Below, one piece after another: positions 1 through 5,821 of a stretch of 6,652 bases of DNA. How positions within the stretch are numbered: position 1 is the stretch's first letter; every line of letters begins with the position of its first letter. The notes beneath the pieces were generated by a model. That model was not told where the DNA came from, searched no databases, and saw nothing but the letters and a program-made list of their open reading frames with translations. A program made the position numbers and the translations under genes. This stretch comes from an uncultured Collinsella sp. (GTDB lineage: Bacteria > Actinomycetota > Coriobacteriia > Coriobacteriales > Coriobacteriaceae): positions 1-6,652 of the forward strand of contig UQJA01000104.1 in the NCBI GenBank assembly GCA_900541285.1, written 5' to 3'.

Positions 1-1853
1 TTGTCTCGCCAGCCGATCATGTCCATCGCGCGCAGCAGGCAGCGGTCGAGCGCGCAGGCGTTGAGCTTCTCGTTGTAGTACTGCGGCATGATCTCGCCCT
101 CGCGCACGATGTTCTTAAGGCGCAGGTCGGCGGGGTCCATGTGCAGCATATCGGCGAGCTCGTTGACGGCACTCTCCACGGCAAATTGGCCCTGGGTGGC
201 ACCGTAACCGCGATACGCACCGCCGCGGTTGGTATTGGTGTAGACGGCGTCCCAGCTAAAGCGGCTCGCCTTCACATGGTTGTAGATGGGCAGGCTCTTG
301 TGGCCCGAGAGGCCGATCGTCGTGGTGGCATGCTCGCCATACGCGCCGGCGTTGGACAGCGTGTGCAGATCGATGGCCGTGATGGTGCCGTCGTTCATAG
401 CGCCAAGCTTAACGGTCATCTGCATCTGGTGGCGCGAGTTGCCCGCGGTGATAGTCTCCTCACGGGTGTAGCAGCAGTAGCTCGGACGGCCGGTCTGCTG
501 GGTCACGAACGCAACGAAGATCTCGCAGCAGCCCGTCTGCTTGGAGCCAAAGCCGCCACCGATGCGCGGCTTAATGACCTGCACCTGCGACTGCGGAATA
601 TCGAGCGACTGCGCGACCATGCGGCGCACGTGGAAGGGCACCTGCGTGGAGGTGGTCACCGAAATGCGGCCGAAGGCGTCGGTCGTCGCGAAGGCGCGGA
701 AGGTCTCCATGGGCGCGGTCTGGGTGGCCTGGCTGGTGTAGGTGCGGGTGAAGACGATGTCGCTCTGGGCGAACGCCTCATCAAGGTCGCCAAAATCGCT
801 CGTACCGCTGCACACTAGGTTGCGCGGAACGTCGCCGCCCTGCGGGAACATAAAGGTCACGTCGCCCTCGGGGTGGACCACGATGTCGTTATCGAGTGCC
901 TGGGTAAAGTCGAGCAGCGGCTCGAGCACCTCATAGTCGACCTTGATGAGTTTGAGCGCCTTGTCGGCAGCCTCCTCGGTCTCGGCGGCGACGATCGCCA
1001 CCTCCTCGTTTTGGTAACGGACGAGGTTCTCGAGAATCAGGCGGTCGTAGGGACTCGGCTGCGGATAGCTCTGGCCGGCAATGGTAAAGCGCCGCTTGGG
1101 CACGTCCTCGTAGGTGTAGACGCCCACCACGCCGGGCACCTTCAGGGCGCGCGACGTATCGATGGAGCGAATCTTGGCGCGGGCATACGGGCTGCGCTTG
1201 AGCTTGACGATCAGGGCGCCGGCGGGCACCAGGTCGCCCGTGTAGACGGGACGACCCTCGAGCAGGGCCTTCGAGTCCTTCTTGGGCTGCTTGTGGGTGA
1301 TCTGCTTGTAGGAGACACCGTCGCAGCTGGTGTCGTTGACCGGCAGCTCGGGCATCTCAAAGCCCACCTGCACGCCGGACTCGTTGAGAAAGCGCACGAT
1401 AGCGCGCGGCGGGCTCTCGTAGCCGCTGCAACGGCAAAGGTTGCCGGCAAGCTGACGTGAGAGCTCCTCGCGCGTGGCGACGAGGCTCGGGTCCTCCTTG
1501 GCGGCGCGGGCAAGCGCCAGCACGTTCATGATAAGGCCGGGGGCGCAAAAACCGCACTGCTCGGCGCCTTCGGCAGCCATCGCACGGGCGAGAGCCTCGG
1601 ACTCGGCCTTAAGGCCCTCGAGCGTGGTGATGGTGTGGCCCTCGACGCGGGCGGCGGGAACCGAGCAGCTCAGAACCGGGTCGCCATCGAGCCACACCGT
1701 GCACAGACCGCAGTTGGTGGTCTCGCAGGCACAGCGCACCGACGCGCAGCCCTGCTCGCGCAGCAGCGCAAAGAGCATGGCGTCGGGGGCAATCTGAACC
1801 TTGACCTTGCGACCGTTGAGCGTAAAGGAAAGATCGATGAGTTTGGCAGCCAT
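1..1853 (-). CDS. Fused [2Fe-2S]/molybdopterin subunit of a xanthine dehydrogenase-family hydroxylase (3'-truncated by window edge)
   Basis: Molybdenum hydroxylase subunit that would oxidise a heterocycle or aldehyde at Mo and pass electrons through two [2Fe-2S] clusters to the FAD subunit encoded just upstream. The frame stays open for 617 residues from ATG at 1853 to the window edge. The plant-type ferredoxin cluster is Cys43, Cys48, Cys51, Cys63. The second cluster is Cys100, Cys103, Cys140, Cys142 (QCGFCAPG ... NLCRCSGY). The molybdopterin part begins near residue 175 (GRPVYTGDL) and shows PMETFRAFA (from 381), IGGGFGSKQ (431-439) and GGAYRGYG (544-551). The catalytic Glu near the C terminus lies outside the window. 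A Shine-Dalgarno GAGG (1861-1864) supports the start, which overlaps the stop of the FAD gene (TAATG). Fe-S and Mo parts are separate chains in many bacterial enzymes but fused in E. coli XdhD and gut xdhAC-type proteins of about 850-950 residues. Substrate is not decidable here; a purine or nicotinate-like ring is plausible. Confidence 0.9.
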   Translation of the reverse strand, partial: MAAKLIDLSFTLNGRKVKVQIAPDAMLFALLREQGCASVRCACETTNCGLCTVWLDGDPVLSCSVPAARVEGHTITTLEGLKAESEALARAMAAEGAEQCGFCAPGLIMNVLALARAAKEDPSLVATREELSRQLAGNLCRCSGYESPPRAIVRFLNESGVQVGFEMPELPVNDTSCDGVSYKQITHKQPKKDSKALLEGRPVYTGDLVPAGALIVKLKRSPYARAKIRSIDTSRALKVPGVVGVYTYEDVPKRRFTIAGQSYPQPSPYDRLILENLVRYQNEEVAIVAAETEEAADKALKLIKVDYEVLEPLLDFTQALDNDIVVHPEGDVTFMFPQGGDVPRNLVCSGTSDFGDLDEAFAQSDIVFTRTYTSQATQTAPMETFRAFATTDAFGRISVTTSTQVPFHVRRMVAQSLDIPQSQVQVIKPRIGGGFGSKQTGCCEIFVAFVTQQTGRPSYCCYTREETITAGNSRHQMQMTVKLGAMNDGTITAIDLHTLSNAGAYGEHATTTIGLSGHKSLPIYNHVKASRFSWDAVYTNTNRGGAYRGYGATQGQFAVESAVNELADMLHMDPADLRLKNIVREGEIMPQYYNEKLNACALDRCLLRAMDMIGWRD

Positions 1854-2767
1854 TAGCGCACCTCGCTAGAATCGACGCCGGGCACGCGGCGGCAGGAATA
1901 CTCGTCCGTGGCAAACTTAGGAATCTGCACGCCCTCGAGCTCGCGGGCAAGCGCGGCCGAAAGCTCGATGCCGGCGGCGCGACGCACAGCCTGAATCGCC
2001 AACGGAGCCGAGATGCGGCGGCGGTAGTCGGCCGAGCCCCACAGGTTGGTGCCATAGCTCAGCGCGCGTACGGATGCGGCAAGGGCGCGAAGTTCGTCCT
2101 CGGAAGGCTGCTCGCCGGTAAGGCCGCACGCCTCGCCCTGCAGCAAGGTCGCGCGCAGCGGGCGGGCGCCCACGGTGACATGCCAGCTGTTGTCCCACCA
2201 GGCGGCGGTGACGTTTAAGGAGGGGAAGTCAGTCGCGGCCTTGCGCACGGCCTCGTAGCTCGCACGGTAATCGTGCTTAACGACCACGACGTGCTCGATC
2301 ACGTCGCGCACATAGCCCATGTCCACGAACTCGGCGAGCGGCACGCGGCCGGCACCCGTCAGCTCAACATACGAATCGAGCGCCAAAAATGCCGAGAGCA
2401 CGTCCGAAAAACCAAAGCGACCGTAAATGCTGCCGCCCACCGTGGCGGTGTTGCGCAGCTGCACGCCCACGATATCGTGGACGGCAAACTCAAAGACATG
2501 GTTGACAAGCGCGTTGAGCCCGACATGGCGCTCGAGCTGGCGCAGGGTGCACATGGCACCGATGCGAAACTCGGTCTCGGTCTCCTCGATCTGATCGAGT
2601 CCGCAGGCCGAAAGGTCAATCGCCGTCGCCACGCGACGCGAACCCAGGCGCATCCAGATGCCGCCGCCCACAATCTTGTTGTTGCGGTTCTTCTGCAAGA
2701 GCTCATAGGCTTCGGCCGCGTTTCCAACACGGACGTAGGTACCGAACTTGAGCACGTTCTCCCCCAT
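1853..2767 (-). CDS. FAD-binding subunit of the molybdenum hydroxylase (XdhB/YgfM-like)
   Basis: Flavin subunit taking electrons from the [2Fe-2S] clusters of the downstream partner. The 304 residues fit the family (about 260-300). The N-terminal FAD-binding half has the loop KIVGGGIWMRLG (31-42) and the segment RNTATVGGSIYGRFGFSD (105-122) followed by VLSAFLALD, matching the family pattern of RN-x-AT-[IV]-GG then an SD motif. The C-terminal half resembles the CO dehydrogenase flavoprotein C-terminal domain (SADYRRR... around 245-251). No extra 4Fe-4S cysteine cluster is visible, so the 4-hydroxybenzoyl-CoA reductase type is unlikely. The stop TAA shares its last A with the next gene's ATG, implying translational coupling and 1:1 expression. 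The start is uncertain. ATG at 2767 has GGAG only 2 nt away. GTG at 2755 (giving MLKFGTYV) has GGGGGAG just upstream and matches the usual family N terminus better. Family certain, substrate unknown. Confidence 0.92.
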   Translation of the reverse strand: MGENVLKFGTYVRVGNAAEAYELLQKNRNNKIVGGGIWMRLGSRRVATAIDLSACGLDQIEETETEFRIGAMCTLRQLERHVGLNALVNHVFEFAVHDIVGVQLRNTATVGGSIYGRFGFSDVLSAFLALDSYVELTGAGRVPLAEFVDMGYVRDVIEHVVVVKHDYRASYEAVRKAATDFPSLNVTAAWWDNSWHVTVGARPLRATLLQGEACGLTGEQPSEDELRALAASVRALSYGTNLWGSADYRRRISAPLAIQAVRRAAGIELSAALARELEGVQIPKFATDEYSCRRVPGVDSSEVR

Positions 2768-2782
2768 CTCTCCACTTGTCCA

Positions 2783-2846
2783 GTACTTTTAAGTGTACCA
2801 AACGAGGGGCCGCACACCGTTTTAGGACAAAATCCACCCACCCATC
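2783..2846 (-). promoter_or_regulatory. Probable promoter/leader zone of the molybdenum hydroxylase operon
   Basis: This short stretch separates the 26-bp inverted repeat from the FAD-subunit start and must hold the operon promoter or leader if the gdhA terminator works. On the minus strand a TACACT box (2797-2792) matches 4 of 6 positions of a -10 element, but I find no good -35 at 16-18 nt. The box overlaps a small dyad, ACTT-TT-AAGT (2785-2794). The position is inferred from gene layout more than from sequence quality. Confidence 0.25.
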
Positions 2847-2921
2847 CATAACTTGCGGTGATATACGGACTGATTAGCCGTTCTGAAACGCAAAACAGTC
2901 CGTATATCACCGCAAGTTATG
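2847..2921. repeat. Perfect 26-bp inverted repeat with 23-nt spacer
   Basis: The left arm (2847-2872, beginning CATAACTTGCGG and ending ACGGACTG) is exactly complementary to the right arm (2896-2921); the spacer is 2873-2895. As RNA this would be a 26-bp uninterrupted hairpin with a 23-nt loop. No U-tract follows on either strand, so it does not look like an intrinsic terminator. Neither arm is palindromic by itself. I see no target-site duplication and no transposase. It lies between the gdhA terminator and the hydroxylase operon, about 80 bp upstream of the FAD-subunit start. Options are a paired operator, a processed leader hairpin, or a dispersed palindromic (MITE/REP-like) element of the genome. 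Confidence 0.85.
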
Positions 2922-2941
2922 AAGAGTCCTCCGGGATAGAA

Positions 2942-2971
2942 AAGGCTCCCAGCCAGATAGCTGGGAGCCTT
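2942..2971 (-). terminator. Intrinsic terminator of gdhA
   Basis: A perfect 12-bp stem (AAGGCTCCCAGC at 2942-2953 with GCTGGGAGCCTT at 2960-2971) closes a 6-nt loop. On the minus strand the GC-rich stem ends in TTTTCT, the expected U-tract. It begins about 25 nt after the gdhA stop codon, so it should end gdhA transcripts and insulate the hydroxylase operon. The stem also closes with AAAA on the plus strand, but no plus-strand gene needs it. Confidence 0.9.
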
Positions 2972-2996
2972 ATCACATGCTATGCCGAGCGAAGAT

Positions 2997-4352
2997 TTAG
3001 CAGACGCCCTGGGCGAGCATGGCGTCGGCGACCTTCAGGAAGCCGGCGATATTGGCACCCATGACGAAGTTGCCCTCCTCGCCGTACTCCTTGGCGGTAT
3101 CGTCCACGTTGTGGAACATGCCGCGCATGAGCTGCTCGAGCTTGCCGTCGACCTCCTCGAAGGTCCAGGACAGGTGCTCGGCGTTCTGGCTCATCTCGAG
3201 GCCGGACACGAGCACGCCGCCGGCGTTGGCAGCCTTACCGGGCATGAAGGCGACGCCGTTCTCCTGGAAGTAGGTCGTGGCCTCGATGGTCGTGGGCATG
3301 TTCGCGCCCTCGCCGACCACCTTGCAGCCGTTGGCGACGAGCGCCTGGGCGTCCTCGAGCAGCAGCGTGTTCTCGCGAGCACAGGGCAGCGCGATGTCGC
3401 AGGGCAGCTGCCACACGCCACGGCCGTCGCCCTCGTGCCACACGGCGTTAGGCTTCTCGTCAACATACATGGCGAGCGTGACGCCCTTGTCGTGGCCGGA
3501 GCGCTTCTTGTTATAGACGTGCTCGAGCACGGTGTAGTCGATGCCGTCGGGATCCTCGACCCAGCCGTGGGTGTCGGAGCAGGCCAGCACCTTGCCGCCG
3601 AGCTGGGCGACCTTCTGGACCGCGTAGATGGCGACGTTACCGGAGCCGTGAACGACGACGTTCTTGCCCTCGAAGGAGTCGCCGCGGCTCTTGAGGTACT
3701 CGTCCACAAAGTAGACCAGGCCGTAACCGGTGGCCTCAGTACGGGCGAGCGAGCCGCCAAAGGAGAGGCCCTTGCCGGTGAGGACGCCGGTCCACTCGTT
3801 GGTCAGGCGCTTGTACTGACCGAACAGGTAGGCAACCTCGCGGCCGCCAACGCCCAGATCGCCGGCGGGAACGTCGGTGTTGGGGCCGATGTGGCGGTAG
3901 AGCTCGGTCATGAAGGACTGGCAGAAGTGCATGATCTCGTTGTTGGACTTGCCCTTGGGGTCAAAGTCGGAGCCGCCCTTGCCGCCGCCCATGGGAAGGG
4001 TGGTCAGGCTGTTCTTGAGAATCTGCTCCAGGCCCAGGAACTTGAGCATGCCCAGGGTGACCGTCGGGTTAAAGCGCAGGCCGCCCTTGTAGGGTCCAAT
4101 GGCAGAGTTGAACTCGACGCGGTAGCCGCGGTTGACCTGGACCTTGCCCTGGTCGTCGACCCAGGGGACACGGAACATAACGATGCGCTCGGGCTCGACG
4201 AGGCGCTCAAGCAGGGCGGCCTCCTCGTACTCGGGATGGGCGTCGAGCGCCGGCTGGATGGTGCCGAGGATCTCGGTCGCGGCCTGGATGAACTCAGGCT
4301 GCTCGGGATAGCGGGCCTTGAGCTCGTCGAGAACTTTCTGCGTGTAGCTCAT
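2997..4352 (-). CDS. gdhA: NADP-type glutamate dehydrogenase
   Basis: Cytoplasmic enzyme joining 2-oxoglutarate and ammonium to make glutamate with NADPH, or the reverse. The 451-residue length is typical of the hexameric bacterial GdhA class (about 445-450). The substrate domain shows GPYKGGLRFNP (86-96), the catalytic-lysine motif PMGGGKGGSDFDPKG (120-134, Lys125) and PAGDLGVGGRE (162-172, Asp165). The nucleotide domain has the Rossmann loop HGSGNVAIYA (235-244), then ACSDTHGWV (257-265), as in NADP-specific relatives. PCDIALPCARENTL (317-330) and GEGANMPTT (347-355) complete the family pattern. ATG at 4352 is chosen because GGAGG (4361-4357) sits 4 nt upstream and MSYTQKVLDELK is a normal N terminus; an ATG 48 nt further upstream has no such support. 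It has its own terminator and a 256-nt upstream gap, so it is probably monocistronic. Cofactor preference is by homology; family assignment is firm. Confidence 0.97.
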   Translation of the reverse strand: MSYTQKVLDELKARYPEQPEFIQAATEILGTIQPALDAHPEYEEAALLERLVEPERIVMFRVPWVDDQGKVQVNRGYRVEFNSAIGPYKGGLRFNPTVTLGMLKFLGLEQILKNSLTTLPMGGGKGGSDFDPKGKSNNEIMHFCQSFMTELYRHIGPNTDVPAGDLGVGGREVAYLFGQYKRLTNEWTGVLTGKGLSFGGSLARTEATGYGLVYFVDEYLKSRGDSFEGKNVVVHGSGNVAIYAVQKVAQLGGKVLACSDTHGWVEDPDGIDYTVLEHVYNKKRSGHDKGVTLAMYVDEKPNAVWHEGDGRGVWQLPCDIALPCARENTLLLEDAQALVANGCKVVGEGANMPTTIEATTYFQENGVAFMPGKAANAGGVLVSGLEMSQNAEHLSWTFEEVDGKLEQLMRGMFHNVDDTAKEYGEEGNFVMGANIAGFLKVADAMLAQGVC

Positions 4353-4560
4353 GCTTCCTCCAATTGATGGAAAAGAAAAATGTCGTTCGAGGCGCCCCAT
4401 GCGCCGCGAGCTTTATCGAATATGGATAATATCGCACTGTTGCAGCAAAGTTTCGCATAAGCCGACGAGCAGATGTTTCGTTTTGATTACGATGCAGGTA
4501 GAAGCGTTTTTGAGCACCCGACGCGCAAATCGCGTGTTTCGAAGCTGTTTCGTCCACGTG
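4353..4560 (-). promoter_or_regulatory. Intergenic region upstream of gdhA with candidate promoter
   Basis: This gap holds no convincing gene. It is more AT-rich than its flanks, notably 4420-4440 and 4371-4382. On the minus strand TATTAT (4431-4426) matches 5 of 6 positions of a -10 box. GAAACT lies 17 nt upstream as a weak -35 (2 of 6). That would give a leader of roughly 65-70 nt. The Shine-Dalgarno GGAGG is at 4361-4357. A small hairpin (ACGCG at 4521-4525 with CGCGT at 4531-4535) is too short to assign. I see no T-box or clear riboswitch structure. Confidence 0.35.
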
Positions 4561-4612
4561 TCCCAAACCACCACATTGGGGACAGGCACCTTTGTGGTGG
4601 TGTGGTGGTTAG
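4561..4612. repeat. REP-like palindromic element (GGGGACAGGCACC core)
   Basis: AACCACCACA (4566-4575) pairs perfectly with TGTGGTGGTT (4601-4610). A second copy, TGTGGTGG (4593-4600), can pair with the same arm, so two alternative hairpins are possible. The loop holds GGGGACAGGCACC (4578-4590), whose complement GGTGCCTGTCCCC is a core seen in REP-type repeats of many bacteria linked to REP-associated tyrosine transposases (recognition from memory, not searched). The right arm overlaps the TAA stop of the DUF3343 gene (4609-4611), so the element immediately follows or has clipped that gene and may stabilise or end its transcript. No transposase is present here. Confidence 0.65.
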
Positions 4613-5019
4613 AGGACGAGTTGATGGTAGTCGGCGGGGGTTATGCGGCCCTCGGTGGCGGCGCGGAAGGCGGCGAGAGCGTCGCCCGAGAACGGCATGG
4701 CCCAGCACAGCCCGCAGCCGGCGGTAATGGAGCCGGGCAAAGGCATAATGCGCCCGGGCACGCCGGCATCCAGGCACAGCTGCTCGCATTCCATCACATC
4801 GAAGGTGCTATCGAACGAAACGATGATCTTGCGTTCGTGATCAGGGGCATCACCGGACGAGGCCTCGCGGTGCGACTCGCGATACGCAGCCGCCGCTGCC
4901 TCTTCCTCGGCCGTATGTCCACAGCCGCCACAGCCGCAGGTGCAAGGCTCGGACCCATCGCAAGTGCAAGGTTCCCCGGTATCGGGGCAAATATCATGTG
5001 ACACGGCATCTCCCGTCAT
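4609..5019 (-). CDS. DUF3343 putative Se/S carrier protein with cysteine-rich N-terminal extension
   Basis: The C-terminal half (about residues 63-136) matches the DUF3343 family: KIIVSFDSTFDVMECE, then AGVPGRIMPLPGSITAGCGLCW. The conserved cysteine of the SAGCG-like motif is Cys102; Cys105 makes a CxxC. The family is small (about 80 residues) and proposed to carry selenium or sulfur beside selenium-metabolism genes; this role is not proven. The first 35 residues are an unusual extension with seven cysteines (11, 18, 20, 26, 28, 30, 33), including EPCTC twice and CGCGGCG, then an Ala/Glu-rich linker (37-60). No signal peptide or membrane segment. The ATG at 5019 is 14 nt after the mobA stop but lacks a Shine-Dalgarno site. 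GTG at 5004 (residue 6) has GGGAG 5 nt upstream and may be the true start, giving 131 residues. Probably co-transcribed with mobA. Domain call is good, biochemical role inferred. Confidence 0.85.
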   Translation of the reverse strand: MTGDAVSHDICPDTGEPCTCDGSEPCTCGCGGCGHTAEEEAAAAAYRESHREASSGDAPDHERKIIVSFDSTFDVMECEQLCLDAGVPGRIMPLPGSITAGCGLCWAMPFSGDALAAFRAATEGRITPADYHQLVL

Positions 5020-5033
5020 TGATGTGTGCAGAT

Positions 5034-5666
5034 CTAGGTGAGCAGCTCGGCTGCCGCAAACTCCTCGGGCGTATTGACATTCTCGAAGCAGAGCGTCGAG
5101 CCTGCGACCTTAACGATCTGCGGCTCATCCATATAACCAGCCTGAACGCGATTAATCAGGCAGCGAATGCGCTGACGGTCGCAGGCGAGTAGCTCTTGGG
5201 CGACCGGCGCACACGCGTCACGGCGCCAGACGGCGCAAAGCGGCTCAATCCCCCGCTCCTCGCGCGGCACGCACACGTCGAGCGCCTCGACCTCAACACG
5301 ATCGGCAAGCGCGGCGATGAGTTCCGGCGAGACAAACGGCATATCACAGGCGGCGATCGCCACGAGCGGCAATCGGGCCGCGGCCAACGAGCTCGCGATG
5401 CCGCGCATGGCGCCCGCCGACCCCTCAAGGTCCGGCACTATTCGCGGCACCAAGCCGCCAAACGCGCGCTCCTCAAGATAGGCAAGCTCGCTGGGACGCG
5501 AAGTCGTCACGACCAACTCGCCGGCAACTGGCGCCAGCCGACCCAGGACGCGCTCGATGGGCGGCTCGCCGCAAAACGGCATGCGCGCCTTGTCGCAGCC
5601 CATGCGCGACGACAGCCCGCCCGCCTGGACGACGCAAGAAAGATCGGCCCGTCTTACGGTAGTCAT
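5034..5666 (-). CDS. mobA: Molybdenum cofactor guanylyltransferase
   Basis: Transfers GMP from GTP to Mo-molybdopterin, giving the MGD cofactor of DMSO-reductase-family enzymes such as formate dehydrogenase. From ATG at 5666 the protein has 210 residues, normal for MobA (about 190-210). The nucleotide-binding signature QAGGLSSRMGCDKA is at 14-27. GSAGAMRGI (about 83-91) follows in the GPLAGI position. ACDMPFVSPEL (106-116) supplies the metal/nucleotide-binding Asp108. EPLCAVWRR (141-149) and the C-terminal ENVNTPEEF (195-203) are typical of MobA and argue against the cytidylyltransferase MocA. The ATG at 5666 is favoured because it puts the signature near residue 14 and GGGGGTG lies about 9 nt upstream. 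In-frame ATGs at 5684, 5690 and 5744 would add unconserved residues. It sits between tRNA-Sec and the DUF3343 gene, which suggests supply of cofactor to a selenocysteine formate dehydrogenase encoded elsewhere. Confidence 0.9.
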   Translation of the reverse strand: MTTVRRADLSCVVQAGGLSSRMGCDKARMPFCGEPPIERVLGRLAPVAGELVVTTSRPSELAYLEERAFGGLVPRIVPDLEGSAGAMRGIASSLAAARLPLVAIAACDMPFVSPELIAALADRVEVEALDVCVPREERGIEPLCAVWRRDACAPVAQELLACDRQRIRCLINRVQAGYMDEPQIVKVAGSTLCFENVNTPEEFAAAELLT

Positions 5667-5768
5667 ACGACAAAACACCCCCATCGGCATGCTCAAAACC
5701 CGGTGCGCGAGGCCAAACGCCATCTCCGACAAAGTAGGCGACACGACGACCCCGTACTAAAACAAAAC
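5667..5768 (-). promoter_or_regulatory. Leader region between tRNA-Sec terminator and mobA
   Basis: If the hairpin at 5769-5812 ends the tRNA-Sec transcript, the mobA promoter must lie in this stretch. I find no convincing -10/-35 pair. The region is GC-rich with short G runs and carries the mobA Shine-Dalgarno GGGGGTG (about 5682-5676). It is open in the mobA frame up to 5744, so part may be coding if an upstream ATG is used. A molybdenum-cofactor riboswitch would make sense here, but I cannot fit the sequence to one by eye. Confidence 0.25.
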
Positions 5769-5812
5769 AGCGCCTTTGCGGCACGCAGCAAGACCGCGAG
5801 CACAAAAGCGCT
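5755..5812 (-). terminator. Probable intrinsic terminator after tRNA-Sec
   Basis: On the minus strand AGCGCTTTTG (5812-5803) pairs with CAAAGGCGCT (5778-5769), with one G-T wobble. An inner GCGG/CCGC pairing extends the stem, and the T-rich GTTTTGTTTTAG (from 5768) follows. It starts about 10 nt beyond the tRNA 3' CCA, where the end of the tRNA transcript is expected. The loop is long and the T-tract is interrupted by G, so some read-through into mobA is likely. Confidence 0.6.
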
Positions 5813-5821
5813 GGTAGCGTA

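Noticed and set aside
141..1460. Plus-strand open frames opposite the Fe-S/Mo subunit (about 225 and 195 codons)
   Set aside because: They are antisense shadows of a gene with intact cluster and Mo motifs, and the translations are repetitive and domain-free.
2858..2910. Similar short peptides starting MIYGL...SPYITASY on both strands
   Set aside because: They are the direct result of the perfect inverted repeat read in both directions, not two related genes.
2847..2921. The 26-bp inverted repeat as an intrinsic terminator
   Set aside because: No T-tract follows either arm on either strand, and a much better terminator for gdhA is at 2942-2971.
2982..4367. A 461-codon open frame on the plus strand, fully opposite gdhA
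   Set aside because: It is the antisense shadow of a clear GdhA in GC-rich DNA. The translation is low-complexity (many Val, Leu, Gly, His, Glu) with no recognisable domain.
4521..4535. Short hairpin ACGCG-CAAAT-CGCGT as a terminator or operator
   Set aside because: A 5-bp stem without a T-tract is expected by chance in DNA of this composition.
4294..4566. A 90-codon minus-strand open frame in the gap upstream of gdhA
   Set aside because: It overlaps the gdhA start in another frame, lacks a Shine-Dalgarno site, crosses the likely promoter and has no family resemblance.
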